Below are positions 45,195 to 56,742 of a stretch of DNA of 64,000 nucleotides, one piece after another; within the stretch, counting starts at the first letter, position 1; every line of letters begins with the position of its first letter. The stretch lies in contig JAAEAF010000344.1 in assembly GCA_011037195.1 (NCBI GenBank), positions 203,804-267,803 on the forward strand, in the 5' to 3' direction. The stretch is from Triatoma infestans. Lineage: Eukaryota; Arthropoda; Insecta; Hemiptera; Reduviidae. The notes below the pieces were generated by a model. The model made no database searches, was not told the DNA's origin, and saw only the letters and a list, made by a program, of their open reading frames with translations. The translations under genes and the position numbers were made by a program.

Positions 45195-45922
45195 TTACTT
45201 TCTATTAGGCCTAATAAGAGGAAGTATTGCGATCACATCCAAATTACGCAATTGAAACGGAAATATATATTTTGAAGTACCCGGAGATGTTTTGAGGTTT
45301 GTGTTTTGAAGTATGTTTTGAGGTGTTTGAAGTTTTAGCGAGTGGTCAGTCTGTATGTGTGTACAAAAAATTTTCAAAAACAAAAAATTGCAGGAAGCAT
45401 AAACTTCATATTCCGTTTAGGTATTGCCACTGTATCAGATACGAAGGTTCCGGGCGAAATCCATCAACCGGAAGTACGACTTTATTGACTGTTTTTTTTT
45501 TCTTTTCAGTTTTTCGCGTTTTTATAGAAAACGGCTCCAACAACAAATTGTCTTTAATTAAACATCGTATACTATGTGCACGTATTTCACTTTTGTTTGG
45601 AACATAAACATATCACTATTTTTGGCACATTTTTCAAAAAAAAAATTCATTTCGGATATTTGTGCGGTATTTGTGACGTTAAACTTCATATATTTATAGT
45701 CAGGCTGTTGGTTCAGTGTTTTTGGTTCGCTCTGCTGGACTAGAATATAATCACTTCTCTATAACTGTCAAGCTTAGTAGGGGGAGGTACTTACCGCTAA
45801 ACCAATTATATTAGGATAAATATGTAAAATTTGAGTTTAAAGAATTTGAGTCATTTTATATTTATAATTGCACCCACTAACAAGAGTAAGAGAAAGTTGT
45901 GTGAGTGTTTCACATCAGATTT
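45195..45922 (+). mobile_element. HINE-like repeat copy
   Basis: Terminus TTACTTTCTATTAGG then CCTAATAAGAGGAAGTATTG, a short TGTTTTGAGG duplication in the microsatellite zone, a CAACCGGAAGTACGA box (45466), the variant tail, and GAGTAAGAGAAAGTTGTGTG then AGTGTTTCACATCAGATTTC. Confidence 0.7.
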
Positions 45923-46849
45923 CACCTTCTGCGTTGGTCCATTTTCGAGTTATATTGACTATATAGCCCACACACAAACACACATAAAACTACCGACCAT
46001 TTTCTAAAAACCACTTAGAGCACTAACAGTAAACGATTAGTTTTCCTAATCAAGAGATCTCCAAAGAAAATACTGTTAAAAATACGAAACTTTCGAGGAA
46101 AATTGTCTGGAGAAAAGTTAATATTATTTTATAAGAAAACTGTACATACGATGGAACATGAACAGGAAAAGGTCCACAGCATTTCAACAACTAAAGGAAG
46201 AGCCATTTGTTTAATAGCGCACTTCATCTCTGTGGTATCTAGCATAATTACTATAATAAAACTTAATTAGGTGTGTATAATGAGTAAAGAGAATTGAATA
46301 TTAATAGAGCAGTTTAATAGCCCCAGGAACACATAAATACAGGGAGGAAGAGAGATTGCGATTGAGAGAAGAAGAGGGTAAACTATCATGTACAAAATAA
46401 ACAATCATCTTTCTTCTTTTTTATTTAATTTGATTTTGTTCAATTAATAGTTTAATTTCATCCATGACCAATGAGATTGCGAGGGGGGGTAAATGTTATA
46501 CTAATTATATAAAAAAAAAAACGGCCCCGGATATTGTATATTAGTCGTATTAACGAGAATCCGTTTTAATCGATACGAAAAAAGAAGAAGGAAACAAGTA
46601 TGTATAATTTGTCACAAATGTTGGAAAACATCTGGTTGATTGTGGTTTCTTTTATTATCATTATTGTTATTGTTATTGTTATTGTTATTTTCTTTTACAT
46701 CCAAACAAATTATACGACAATTTGGTTAGGACAGTGACAGCGACAATATGTTGGCTACAGTGCTGCTTCGTTTAACTTTAAATATTACTGTATTTAGTTA
46801 ATCGGTATACTGTATACCATCCAGATTTCAATGGCGATGATTCATTTCT
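45923..46849. other. Spacer
   Basis: No gene recognised. A TTATTG/TTGTTA hexamer run lies at 46656-46690. Mostly AT-rich. Confidence 0.35.
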
Positions 46850-47171
46850 ACTTTTTCTTTCTCTAGTAAGAAGAAGTACTGTAATCGTGTAAAAATTTTC
46901 AATCTCGAATTTTCACCGGAATACAAATTTTGAGGTCCTCAGGGTTCGAACTAATGAGGACTAGTACGAAAAAATGTTTATAACGAATGGTTTGTGTGTG
47001 TGTGTGTGTTTTTAACAAAATCTCTCAAAAATAAAAAATCGCAGGAAGCTGAAGCCTGATTCGCTTAGGTGCTACCACCGCATGTCACATTAAGATTTGC
47101 AGGGAAAATCTATCAGCCGAGAGTGCGCCTTTACACAATGTTTTTTTCTTTAGTTTTTCGCCATTTTAACG

Positions 47172-47395
47172 ATGACGGCTATCAGAGATATTTTCCGTGA
47201 TAGCCTGCTTCTTTTTGTGATCATCGACCGGTTTCGGGCGTTCGTCCATCATCAGGATGTTTTTGTCAAACAGTGTAATAACATAGACTTCCTCAGAGCA
47301 AATACAGTTGATACACTCAACTGTATACAGTTTGCTCTGTGCAAGTCTATGTGAGCTTTCCAGCTCTGTGGAACCAACCAGAACATTCGCATACT
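47172..47395. mobile_element. Penelope-type element, second copy
   Basis: Left part (ATCAGAGATATTTTCCGTGA to about 47275) is a diverged copy of the 21468-21558 arm. The end (GCTTTCCAGCTCTGTGGAAC with CAACCAGAAC) matches the tail of the 21467-21770 element. The opposite arm is missing, and the middle instead holds an imperfect palindrome (47282-47351: CATAGACTT ... CAGTTGA / TCAACTG ... AAGTCTATG). Confidence 0.6.
47222..47259 (-). ncRNA. Hammerhead ribozyme-like motif, decayed
   Basis: Reverse strand: CATC, CTGATGA core (a better match to CUGAUGA than the other copies), then GGACGAACGCCC with one stem II mismatch, GAAAC, ACCGGTC and GATG closing stem I. Confidence 0.42.
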
Positions 47396-47690
47396 ATGTA
47401 CACACACACACACACATAAATACCTCACAAGTTTATATCAGAATTTTCCTAGGGAAATTGAGTTTTTGTGGGAGCAACAGTAGCGTTTAGCTCTCCTCTA
47501 TGGTTTTTACCACCTACGTAATATTAACTGTTCAGAAGGCTATAATGTTATCATTTGTACACCCGCCGGGTTCCATCCCCTCCGACAAAGTATTTATGTT
47601 CAGACAAATGAATAAATTTTGAAGTTTAAAGAAACGATGTCATTTATATCATTGGAGTGAAATAATGTCGTTTGAGTGTCTCATAATAGT

Positions 47691-48455
47691 TTCTTTTTAA
47701 TCTCAAGAGTTGAAAATCACTTTTAATCTGTGGAGATTGAATGTACAGCTGCAGGCTCCGTGATATCAGTGGCAAATTGTCACATTATTTAACTGTTGTT
47801 GAAAAAATTTATTTATTTTCTTTTTTCTGGAAATTGTTGTATTGTTGAAAAGAAATGCGAACAGAAAAATTAAAAAAATAAATAAAATGAAGAAACGCAC
47901 AACTCAAGTAAAGGGACTTAGCCAGCGGTTTAATGGTAGTTCAGGCGATGGTGGGGTAAAGTAAAAAAAAACAATAAAGAAGAGAAGGTAGAAAAGAGTG
48001 TGGAGAGTGGAAGACTTTATGAGCGCGGAACAGCTGTAAACAGAGCTGTCTGCCATGTCAACAACGGCCTCTACAGTCTTCGGCCTAACTTTTATTGTAA
48101 ATTATTTATTTGTAGTGTGTGTGTATATAAAAAGTGAATGCCATCCACTATGCTGCAGAATAATACGAGTACATCCAAATACCATGGTCAGTGTTCTCTC
48201 AATCTCTACTGCTTGCGTCATCATCATCATAAGGCTTTCTTTTATTGTATCACTACTGATCAGCTGATTCTAATAAACAACCAGCTGTTTTAATAGAAAT
48301 TAGCAGGCCTTTTTTTCTTGTTGTTTTAATTTGTTTAAATGCGTTCTTAAAGCAATTGTTTTTCTAAATAGCTATATTGGTAATAGGTATTGTGCAGCCT
48401 CCTTCTATACCTATCATACACTCCACTGTAAGCTACATCTTAACAATTTTCTGTT
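47691..48455. other. Spacer with promoter-like words
   Basis: GGAACAGCTGTAAACAGAGC (48030) precedes an ATG at 48055 that opens a 70-aa frame (MSTTASTVFGLT...), with no domain. GATCAGCTGATTC (48258) and ACCAGCTGTTTT (48281) follow. No splice structure could be established. Confidence 0.3.
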
Positions 48456-48945
48456 TACTTTCTCTCAGTATTTAGTAAGAGGAAGTGTTGGGATCACCGG
48501 TATTCCGACACCGGCATCAGACACGATCATGTAACTTTACTTGTTATGCTTTTTTCTTAATTTTTCGCACCACTTCAGAAGAATGTGTGGGGTTTTACCA
48601 CTATGGAATATTAATACACAATAGAAGCATGGAAAGAATTCCAAATTTGAAGAAATCGGTTTACCGGAAGTGTGATTTTACAGAATACGTTTTTAGAGTT
48701 TTCGAAATTTTCGTGAAAACGGCTGTAACGATTTACTTTTAAATCGGAATGCTTGCTGCATAGTATTGTAATGGAATAGTGACGAAAGAAACATTTCCGG
48801 TTGATGGATTCAGATCTTAACGCTCGTGTCATTGCTGCAACGTTACATGCAAGTCTTAACTACTTGCAATTTTTTTCTTTTTCAAGGAACTTTTCAATAC
48901 ATATATTTCCGGTGATTTTTTACCCCTCCCAGCATCTTCCCTTTT
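48456..48945 (+). mobile_element. HINE-like copy, 3' part lost to LINE junction
   Basis: Terminus TTACTTTCTCTCAGTATTTA then GTAAGAGGAAGTGTTGGGAT, a shortened 5' block, a TTACCGGAAGTGTGA box (48662) and module text up to about 48800. Confidence 0.5.
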
Positions 48946-49495
48946 ATTATCCCCCCCCACATTATCCTGTCAAAGAAGCGTCCTTCTCCGCAGCCCTTTA
49001 TCTGCCAATCTGCTCCTCTATTTTCTTCTGCATTTTCGGGCTGGTCTTTACTTCCATTTCCTTCCTTGTGTCTTCATTTTCTTATTCTATCTCTCCATGT
49101 CTTTTTCACACACCATCTCCAAGAATCTATTTCTGCTGCATTTATCTTCGCGAGTACTTTCCTAGTGGTGTTCCATGTTCCAGGATTCCTTGAACGAATA
49201 CTATATTCGTTTTTTCTTTTTCTTTTTTATGGGTTATTGTGCCAAATGTACCTTTGCCGCCTTGACCCCTTCTAATCTGAACCTCTTCCACACATCCTCT
49301 TCCAAAAGATCCCAAGTATTTAAAACACTTAATCCTCCTACATTTTTCCCCATCTCATTCCCATTTAGCACCGTATATTCTGCCGTATAATCAAAATTTA
49401 CCTTCATACCCCAACTCGAATAAGAATAATTTCGATTAAGAAGCTACCTCAACATCAATTCCGGAGCTATGACAATTTGGTCGTCCACAGCAAAA
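48946..49495 (-). pseudogene. LINE reverse transcriptase fragment, reverse strand
   Basis: The reverse strand from 49490 reads VDDQIVIAPE (a degraded F/YADD box with DD kept), then WGMKVNFDYTAEYTVLNG (consensus WGL-x-VN-x-x-KTE-x-M-V). Further down come KVLAKINAAEIDSWR and RDRIRK, the conserved 'K-LNA-x-EM-D-x-x-RR ... R-x-x-IRN' region following the thumb of RTE-like insect LINEs. The plus-strand 130-aa frame is only its shadow. Truncated both ends, many shifts. Confidence 0.65.
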
Positions 49496-49590
49496 AAAAA
49501 GAAAAGAAAAACGGTGAAAAATGAATTTGGAATTATGAAAAATCAATTTTGGAAATTTGACATGATTTCAATGCTTCCTCTTACATGATT
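49496..49590 (-). mobile_element. HINE-like 5' tip, reverse strand
   Basis: AATCAATTTTGGAAATTTGA, CATGATTTCAATGCTTCCTC, TTAC: the reversed 5' block. The outer terminus is missing. Confidence 0.45.
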
Positions 49591-50154
49591 TAATTTATTG
49601 TATAATTTAAACATATGCAAATTATATTTATTTAAAAACCAATAGAGAATTTAATTATACCACTGGGATAATTAATGTATATATAAGAGGCAAAGAAGGG
49701 GAGAATGAGAAGAGAGAGAGAATTATACCTCACCTACTAGTATGAAATGATGCCTCTTTTTTCCACCTTGTTAAGTTGTTATTGCATAATTAAATTTGAT
49801 GATTGTATCTTTAGAAATGTTTTAAATCACACCTTGTTTGGTTCACCTCACTTGGTTTCTTATTTCCATTTATTTGCTATTATTTTAATTGTTATATGTT
49901 TAATTTATTGTTCTTAATTTCCTTCCCTTTGTTTGGGTCTATAAATAAAAAGAAGAAAATTCTCATGTTACATGCCGCTAGATTAATGTTCAGTGTAATA
50001 ACTTGACGCGAATGAATACACGCACATAGTAAATCTAAATAGATATACAATTATATCTCTGTTATAAGAGTCAGCTGATTTAAATTTAATTTTTTTTATT
50101 TATAAAAACACATAATTGTTTAAATATTTGAAAACAGCTGTTTTTATATAAGTA
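49591..50154. other. AT-rich spacer with paired CAGCTG
   Basis: GTCAGCTGATTTA (50071) and AACAGCTGTTTT (50137) lie at the right end. No gene recognised. Confidence 0.35.
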
Positions 50155-50520
50155 AAGTCCATTTTACCAGGAAAATGTTTCAAATAAAAGTGATAGGTAT
50201 TTATGTAGTGGATAGAGGTGTAAGAAGTTTAAAGAAAATTGTTGCGAGTAGTTTTTGGAAAACTTAAAAAACAGAAAAAAAATGAGTAAAATCTCACTTC
50301 CGGTTGATGGAAACTTTGTGCGATTTTTCGTTTTTTTGAGATATTTTATTCATATACTAACACACACACACACACACACACATAATAGATTAAAAAAACT
50401 TTTATCGTATTCAGGGGACCTCAAAACATGTATTTCCGGTGAAAACTCAATTTCGAAAATTTAACACTTGCTCAATCAATATACGATCGTAGCCATTCTC
50501 CTCAGGAGTAAGAGAAAGTA
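50155..50520 (-). mobile_element. HINE-like 5' half, reverse strand
   Basis: Reverse module, ACTTCCGGTTGATGG (50297), CA tract (50361-50382), ATTTCCGGTGAAAACTCAAT, and the reversed terminus GGAGTAAGAGAAAGTAAAAT at 50504-50523. Confidence 0.6.
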
Positions 50521-51609
50521 AAATGAACTACAGTAATTTCCTTTTTATTCAGCACATATTAAGTTATTTTTCACGCGGATATTTAAATAGTTCTTTATTT
50601 AGTCTTTAGTCTTTGGTCTTCTTTTTATAGCGGTTGGCAAGCCGCGAAGTAATAATTTATTACTTAACGTTTGTTTATTTATTTTTAAATTTTTATTATT
50701 ATTTTTTTTGTGTCTATATTTATTTTCTATGGCATATATATTATTGTAAGCGAAGTAGTAAATCAAAAAAAATATTTCTTCTGTAGCTAATAATTAACAT
50801 TATATTTGAACTGGGGAGGGGGCACAAAAAAAGTAGAGAGAGAGCATTCGAATACGAACAGTTCGTGTTGGCCGTCTGTCTGTATAAATATATCTGTATA
50901 AGGTGTTTTTATTTTTTTTTAAATTTTGATTTGTGAGCTTTTTTGTAAGCTCTCGTGTTTCTATCGTGTATAGAGTTTTATATATATATATAAAATTGAT
51001 ATATATATATAGAGGAGATATATAAAAGCGTATATAAAAATCTAAAGTTGCATATAGGAACAAGCAGAGGAGCCCAGATGTCTCTTTTAAATTATGTATA
51101 AGTATATATATATATATATATATATGTATAATAATGATATGTTAATGATAATTAAGGCAGCCGTGATGGTCTAATGAGCGGATCTAATCAAGTTAGCCAT
51201 GGGAGCAGCCATCTTGGCTCTCGTAGCATCTCGTTCACTCTCTCTCTCTGTCAGCTATATATCTATATCTATATATATGACCCCGCCTACTGCGTGCCTT
51301 TTCTTTTTGAAGAACACTTTTTACCAATCTTATTTCTCTTCTTTCCCAACTCTTGTACGTTTAAAAAAAAAATCTACAGCATCCACATCTTCAACAATCT
51401 AAAACACACACATACATACACACGCGCACACAATCTACGCTGAAATATATACGTACAGGCTGTAACACCTACACATACACACTATGTCTTTATTATATTT
51501 TTATACGTTTAAACGTCTTCATAAGAAATTTTTTTTTGTCTTCTGTTCTTCTTAAAAGTCTTTTATATTTTGAATTTTTTATTCTCTTATTTGATTTGAT
51601 TAAGGTTTT
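50521..51609. other. Spacer with TA tracts and one GC-richer patch
   Basis: TA microsatellites at 50980-51010 and 51100-51126. At 51150-51250 the text GGCAGCCGTGATGG and GCAGCCATCTTGGCTCTCG is GC-richer and resembles a host 5' region, but no exon can be defined. Confidence 0.35.
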
Positions 51610-51832
51610 TACTTTCTCTTAGAATTGTAAAAGTGAGACACGACTTGAAGTTTCGGTTAAAACCGGTAACCAGAATTATCATTTTTCTGATTTTTTTTTC
51701 ACTTCCTGCTGCTCCTAGTAAGAGGAAGTATTGCGATCATATCCAATTTTCGAAATTGAGTTATCACCGGAAATACATGTTCTTTGTGTTTCCTTGAATA
51801 CGAAAAAAAATGTTTTTAACAAATGGACTGTA

Positions 51833-51836
<4 letters not shown>

Positions 51837-51863
<27 letters not shown>

Positions 51864-51880
51864 ATGGATGTGTGTGTGTT
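51837..51880. repeat. TG microsatellite in HINE-like copy
   Basis: (TG)n with GGA and TA interruptions, at the fixed position. Confidence 0.9.
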
Positions 51881-52052
51881 AACAGAATATCTCAAAAACG
51901 AAATGACGCAGGAAGCCCAAACCGCATTACGCACGAAGATGTTGCGCAAAATCCCCCAACCGGAAGTACGACTTTACTGAATGTTTTTTTTTTCAGTTTT
52001 TTGTGATTTTCTCTAAAATAGCTCCAACAATTTACTTTTAACTTCGTATACT

Positions 52053-52362
52053 ATCTACAACACTTACATTACCTACCTACAACACTTACATAACCTACCT
52101 ACAGCACTTACATTACCTACCTACAACACTTACATAACCTACCTACAACACTTACATTACCTACCTACAACACTTACATAACCTACCTACAACACTTACA
52201 TTACCTACCTACAACACTTACATTACTTACCTACAACACTTACATTACCTACCTACAACACTTACATTACCTACCTACAACACTTACATTACCTACCTAC
52301 AACACTTACATAACCTACCTACAACACTTACATTACCTACCTACAGCACTTACATTACCTAT
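52053..52362. repeat. 22-bp minisatellite, about 14 units
   Basis: Contiguous units of ctacaacacttacattacct plus two bases, with ATTA/ATAA and ACAA/ACAG variants. It begins exactly after GTATACTATCTACA of the HINE-like module. Confidence 0.92.
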
Positions 52363-52602
52363 CACTTCTATTTCAAACATTTTTCTGTAAAAAAATGATT
52401 TTAGAGGGGTATTGGAGGTCTGTCAATTAGAAAAATTTTAAATTTGCGCAAGCTTTCTTAGTTTTGACATAGAGCGCACCATAATGTTTATGGCCAGCCC
52501 AAGTAAACATTGTTGACGTTGCAATTTTAAAGAAAGTTTCTTGATTAAATCGTATTAATTAGAGTAAGTGAAAGTGATGTAAGAGTTTACACCAGATTTG
52601 AT

Positions 52603-53149
52603 TACTTTCCAGACACTGTCAGCAGGACTTTGAACGCGAAAAAATTTCTTCACTAACAATTCGAACCAAAACCATATTTTATAAATGACTATAAAATATA
52701 GTGTGAAGGTTATAATGAATAAATCTATCCGAGAGATAATTAGCAGCTATTGTATTGCAATTGAGTATATAATAATACTTTATTTCTTGCATAAATTATT
52801 ATCCTATATTAAAACGGAAATTAATATATCAATTAAAAGTAGAGTGAGAGAGAGGAAGGAACATAACAGCTAAGTAGATTTAATTGTGGTTCACATCGTT
52901 GGAGTTCACATATATTAATTTAATGAATTAATATACTGTTCTGATTAATTAACCCTTTTAAATTAAATTATTATTTTTAATTATTTTATTATTATCCAAC
53001 AACGGACATCCTGACATTTCTATTTTACTAAGGACGTATTATAATTATACCATATGAATTTCTTTTATTGCTATTTTCACAGTTTCATAATTTGATTCAT
53101 AATTTGTTCAAACTTTGATTAAAGCTTTAAAAGGCCTTAATTATTACGT
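52603..53149. other. AT-rich spacer
   Basis: The open frame 52685-52873 has no recognisable domain. Nothing else seen. Confidence 0.3.
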
Positions 53150-54225
53150 ATGAATACAGGAAGTGGAATATATATATATACAACACACACACACGATTTT
53201 AACGCGCTCTCGTGTACTTTTAGCGCAATTGACCTGAGTGTAGCAACAAGCACAGTAGCCGCCCGCCTGCAGTGGACTAGTGCCGATGAATTGTTCCATA
53301 GTGACCACTTCCCAATAATAGTGAAGAATCCCATCTATAGATCAGTATTTATAGTTCCTAAGGGCGAACACTGAAAGGGCGAACTGGCCTGCTTTTTCCG
53401 CTTGGATAGATGTGCCCCCATTAACAGGAGATACCACAATTGATGCCATGTTTGGACAGGCGTTACTACAAGCGGCTGAGGGTACTATACCGAAAGTAGG
53501 CGGAAGAATCTCAAGACCGCCAGTTCCTTGGTGGAACACAGAATGTAAAATTGCAAACGCTGCAAAGAAGCGGGCCTTTAACAGACTCAAGAGATATCCT
53601 ACAGTTGAAAATTTGATTCATTTTAAAATATTAAGGGCCAGAGAAAGATTTGCTATAAAGAAAGTAAAAAGGAAACCCTCGCCTCCTACGTGTCGGGAAT
53701 TTCACCGACAACAACACTAAAGGTGGTGTGGAAGGAAGGAGTCTCAGGTTGGCGAAGTAATCCTTCTATCCCCACCATCTAACAACATTATAATTACAGA
53801 ACCACAAGACGTGGCTAACCATGCAAGAACTCGAAAAGGTACTAATGCAAGCTAGGGATACTGCACCAGGTGCGGATGGCATCCCATATGCAATACTAAG
53901 AAATCTAGGTATAGATAACAGAAAGTGCTTGCTCAACCTTTACAATTCCATATGGGATACAGGGCAATACCCTGACGGTTGGCGAGAATCGCTTATTATT
54001 GCGATTCCTAAAGAAGGGAAAGACCCCAGTAAGCCCTCAAGCTATAGGCCTATATCACTGACCTCCTGCTTGAGTAAAGTCCTCGAAGCTAAGTAAACTA
54101 CAGGTTAGTTTATATTCTTGAAACCAGGGGACTATACAGCCACTTTCAAGCAGGATTCCGCAGACATCGCTCTACGTTGGACCAGATGAGCCGCTTAGAA
54201 GCTTATGTTCAAAACGCTTTTTTGC
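53150..54225 (+). pseudogene. I-like LINE, 5' piece: endonuclease end and RT start
   Basis: Begins in the APE endonuclease end: DFNALSCTFSAIDLSV, then the HSDHFPII motif (about 53300). The linker follows (PVPWWNTECKIANAAKKRAF, 53520-53585), then RT motifs ELEKVLMQARDTAPGADGIP (53823-53882) and IAIPKEGKDPSKPSSYRPIS (54000-54057). At 54135-54225 an AGFRRHRSTLDQMSRLEAYV-type segment ends. One shift is near 53370, one near 53720 and a stop at 54096. Its 3' continuation lies beyond the inverted insertion, from about 55295. Confidence 0.82.
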
Positions 54226-55294
54226 TTCTTTTATTGCTATTTTCCTTCCCCTATAAATAAATAAGATGTGAAAAATGAATGGATTGCTTGAGGAAAAAGA
54301 AAGTGGTCACGGTTCCGAGTGTTATATTTATGGTTGAAGGTGTTGTAATTATTTCTAATTTTGTAGAACCATGAACAAAGGGAAAAGATATAAAGAGCTG
54401 GAATCGTGAGGAGTTTATTATTTTTAAAATGCAACCTGCAGCTTTCGTAGGGTCTTGCTTTAACCATAGCACGAATAGCTCTTTTTTGGATGCGGAAAAT
54501 TTTTGATGTACATGGGCTGTTTCCCCAAAACATTATCCCATAGGAAGCCGTTGATTGGAATTTTCCAAAATATACTACTTTCAGGGCCTCAAGATTGAGG
54601 ATTAGAGTTAATTTTTTCAAGAGAAATACTATGCTCGAAAGTTTAGGAGCCAGTGAACCTATATGTTCTTTACAGCACAGATCTACAGAAATGTGGAGTC
54701 CAAGAAATTTTGTCGAAGGTGGGAAGATTGTGTAGGAGAGTACTCTTTTCGACCTGGAGCAACTGAATAGCTCCTGACTAAAGGAGAGTACTCTTTTCGA
54801 CCTGGAGCAACTGAATAGCTCCAGGAATTATTATTTTAATGCATTTATCTTTGGACCATCTAAATATGTCATCTGCTCCAACATTGGCACAATTCACAAC
54901 GTCATCCTCGGTTCCTCCAGTGAATACTGTACTGATATCATCTGCATACTGAATTAACTTCCCTCTACTATTATCCTACTATAACTAGGTGCATCGTTGA
55001 CCTCTATAATAAATAGGAGTGGTCCCAACTTAGAGCCTTGTCCTACACCGCTAGGAGATAATAGCGTCCGAGATTGAAATTCTCTTTGGATATTGCGTTC
55101 ATCAGAAGATCTTAATGTGACAGCTTGTTTCCTATTGCCCAGATATGAATTCATGAGTTGATGAGCGACACCCCGGATGCCAACTTTGTCCAGAGTTTCT
55201 AATAACTTTTCATGCTGCACAATATCAAAGGCCTTGGAGCATAGACCACCTACCTTATATTTGGAAGATACTCCGATACAATACAAAGATTATT
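54226..55294 (-). pseudogene. Inverted LINE RT fragment nested in the I-like LINE
   Basis: Reverse strand in order: FDIVQHEKLLETLDKVGIRG (about 55220-55160), GVGQGSKLGPLLFI (55045-55005), QYADDISTVF (about 54945-54915, catalytic DD kept), YGIMFWGNS (54530-54505), IQKRAIRAM (54490-54465) and YNTRNRDHF (54310-54330). This is a Jockey/CR1-style RT and thumb. Frameshifts break it near 54955 and 54620. A 48-bp-period direct duplication lies inside (54735-54774 and 54783-54822). About 480 bp of host LINE RT, including its own catalytic box, is missing across the insertion. Confidence 0.8.
54735..54822. repeat. 40-bp direct duplication inside the nested LINE
   Basis: Two identical 40-bp segments starting GGAGAGTACTCTTTTCGACC, 48 bp apart. 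It disrupts the reading frame downstream of the YADD box. Confidence 0.9.
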
Positions 55295-56742
55295 ATAAGA
55301 TTAATACAATATTCTGGGCCTAATATTTGATTCTAAATTAAACTGGCAGGAGCATCCTGAATCTACCTATCTATATTAAGGCAAAAAGAACCCTAGACAT
55401 TTTAAAATTCTTGGAAAGCTATAAGTGGGGAATGGAGCGAGAAATTTTGATGTCATATTTAGTTGTCTAACCTGCTCCAAATTAGTCTATGGATGTCAAT
55501 TTATAGTTCTGCACGCAAGTCTCGTTTAGAGATGTTAGATAAAGTCTATAATGAGGGCATTAGGTTAACCACAGGCGCTTTTCGTACAAGCCTTTTTGAG
55601 AGCCTTTATGTGGAGTGGAGATACTGCCCCTCGACTTAGAAGAGAGCAGTTAACTCTGACTTACTGTGTCGGAATATGGGGGAAGCCAACTCTCAGCCAC
55701 TCTTCCAAATCATATTTGAAAACCCGAATGACGAACAATTTCGCCAACAAAGAACACGAAGCGGCCTCTTGGCGTCAGAACCCAAGAATTTGTCCAGTGG
55801 AGGCCTGGAGTTTTGGCTCGCTTCCTCCTTGGCCAATGAAACCTGCGATTGGACTTGTCAGTACATAAGAAAGAAAATACCCCTCCCGTCGTCTACAGAC
55901 AGAAACTCTTAGAAATTTTCAATTTCCACAAGGACTACCGACCACTTTTCACAGATGGATCGAAAATGGACGACGGAGTAGGATGTGCGGTCTATAGTGA
56001 AGGAAATACCGGTACCTGGACACTCCCCAAATATGCTACAGTGTACACTGCTGAAATGTTTGTAATCTGGCAGGCCTTAAAAATGACAATTGATAGGGAA
56101 TACCCTAAGGTGTTGGTGTTGACAGACTCCCTAAGCACATGAAGGCTCTCGAAGACAACTTCTCGAATGATCCTATGATTATTCATATCCATGAGATTCT
56201 GCATCATTTGCATTCACGCGGACAAGGGGTGATCTTTGTTTGGGTACCAAGCCATATAGGAGTGTCTGTAAATGAAAGAGCCGATCAAGCGGCCAAACGT
56301 GTCGCCTCCTCAAGGATAGATTTCAACACTCCTGTTCGATCTTCTGACATGAAAATATTTATGAACGTGACTATGACTAGAAAATGGCAAATCCAATGGA
56401 TCCATCTAAATGAAAAACTGAAAGAAGTGAAATAATATGTACAAACTGGATCGATGGTGAACTTCCCGCGACGGGAGTCAGTTATTCTTACGCGCCTTAG
56501 AATTGGGCATACACGTATGACACATGGATATCTTCTGGTGAATGGTAGTGGACCAAAATGCCCATTATGCAGAGAAAGGTTGTCATTGGCACACGTGCTA
56601 GAATAGTGCCAAGCACTACGAATGCAAAGGCAAATTGCAGGTCTGCCACACGACTTGCGTGCAATATTAGAAGTGGGTTCTCCTTATATTAGAGGGCTAT
56701 TTGCTTTCCTGAAAAATATTAATTTGTGTGATAACATTTAGG
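55295..56742 (+). pseudogene. I-like LINE, 3' piece: thumb, RNase H, CCHC tail
   Basis: Resumes at LGLIFDSKLNWQEHI (about 55314-55360). RNase H begins at FTDGSKMDDGVGCAV (55946-55990, first Asp). AEMFVIWQAL gives the Glu (56050-56080) and LTDSLS the second Asp (56125). After a 1-base shift at 56140, VPSHIGVSVNERADQAA (56245-56295) supplies the His and last Asp: all five D-E-D-H-D positions survive. A tail LRIGHTRMTHGYLL (56500-56540) and CPLCRERLSLAHVLE (56560-56605, stop where the last part meets its Cys) ends near 56742. This order of domains is typical of the I group. Confidence 0.85.

Larger units (their letters stand above)
46850..47690 (+). mobile_element. HINE-like copy carrying a Penelope-type insertion
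   Basis: 5' block TCTAGTAAGAAGAAGTACTG and TTTTCACCGGAATACAAATT, TG tract (46996-47009), a module broken at ACGATGACGGCT (47171), then the insertion 47172-47395. The module resumes at TTCGCATACTATGTACAC with a CA run (47399-47415). It ends with a decayed hairpin (GTCGTTTGAGTGTCTCATAA). Confidence 0.55.
51610..52602 (+). mobile_element. HINE-like copy expanded by minisatellite
   Basis: Begins TTTACTTTCTCTTAG (51608) with a second 5' start at 51715 (CTAGTAAGAGGAAGTATTGC). TCACCGGAAATACATG, TG tract (51838-51880), CCAACCGGAAGTACGACTTT (51957), module text to CTTCGTATACTATCTACA, then the 22-bp minisatellite. The module and variant tail resume, and it ends GAGTAAGTGAAAGTGATGTA with ACACCAGATTTG. 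Confidence 0.65.

Noticed and set aside
48055..48267. First coding exon starting MSTTASTVFGLT
   Set aside because: The frame opens after a CAGCTG-containing patch, but there is no convincing donor, no domain and no continuation. Kept only as a note in the spacer entry.
48801..49390. Plus-strand 130-aa, 69-aa and 71-aa frames as a membrane protein
   Set aside because: The reverse strand encodes recognisable LINE RT motifs, so the hydrophobic plus-strand frames are shadows.
52053..52362. CRISPR-like regular array
   Set aside because: Units are contiguous with no unique spacers, and the host is eukaryotic. It is a minisatellite. The same applies to 58728-59425 and 60861-61062.
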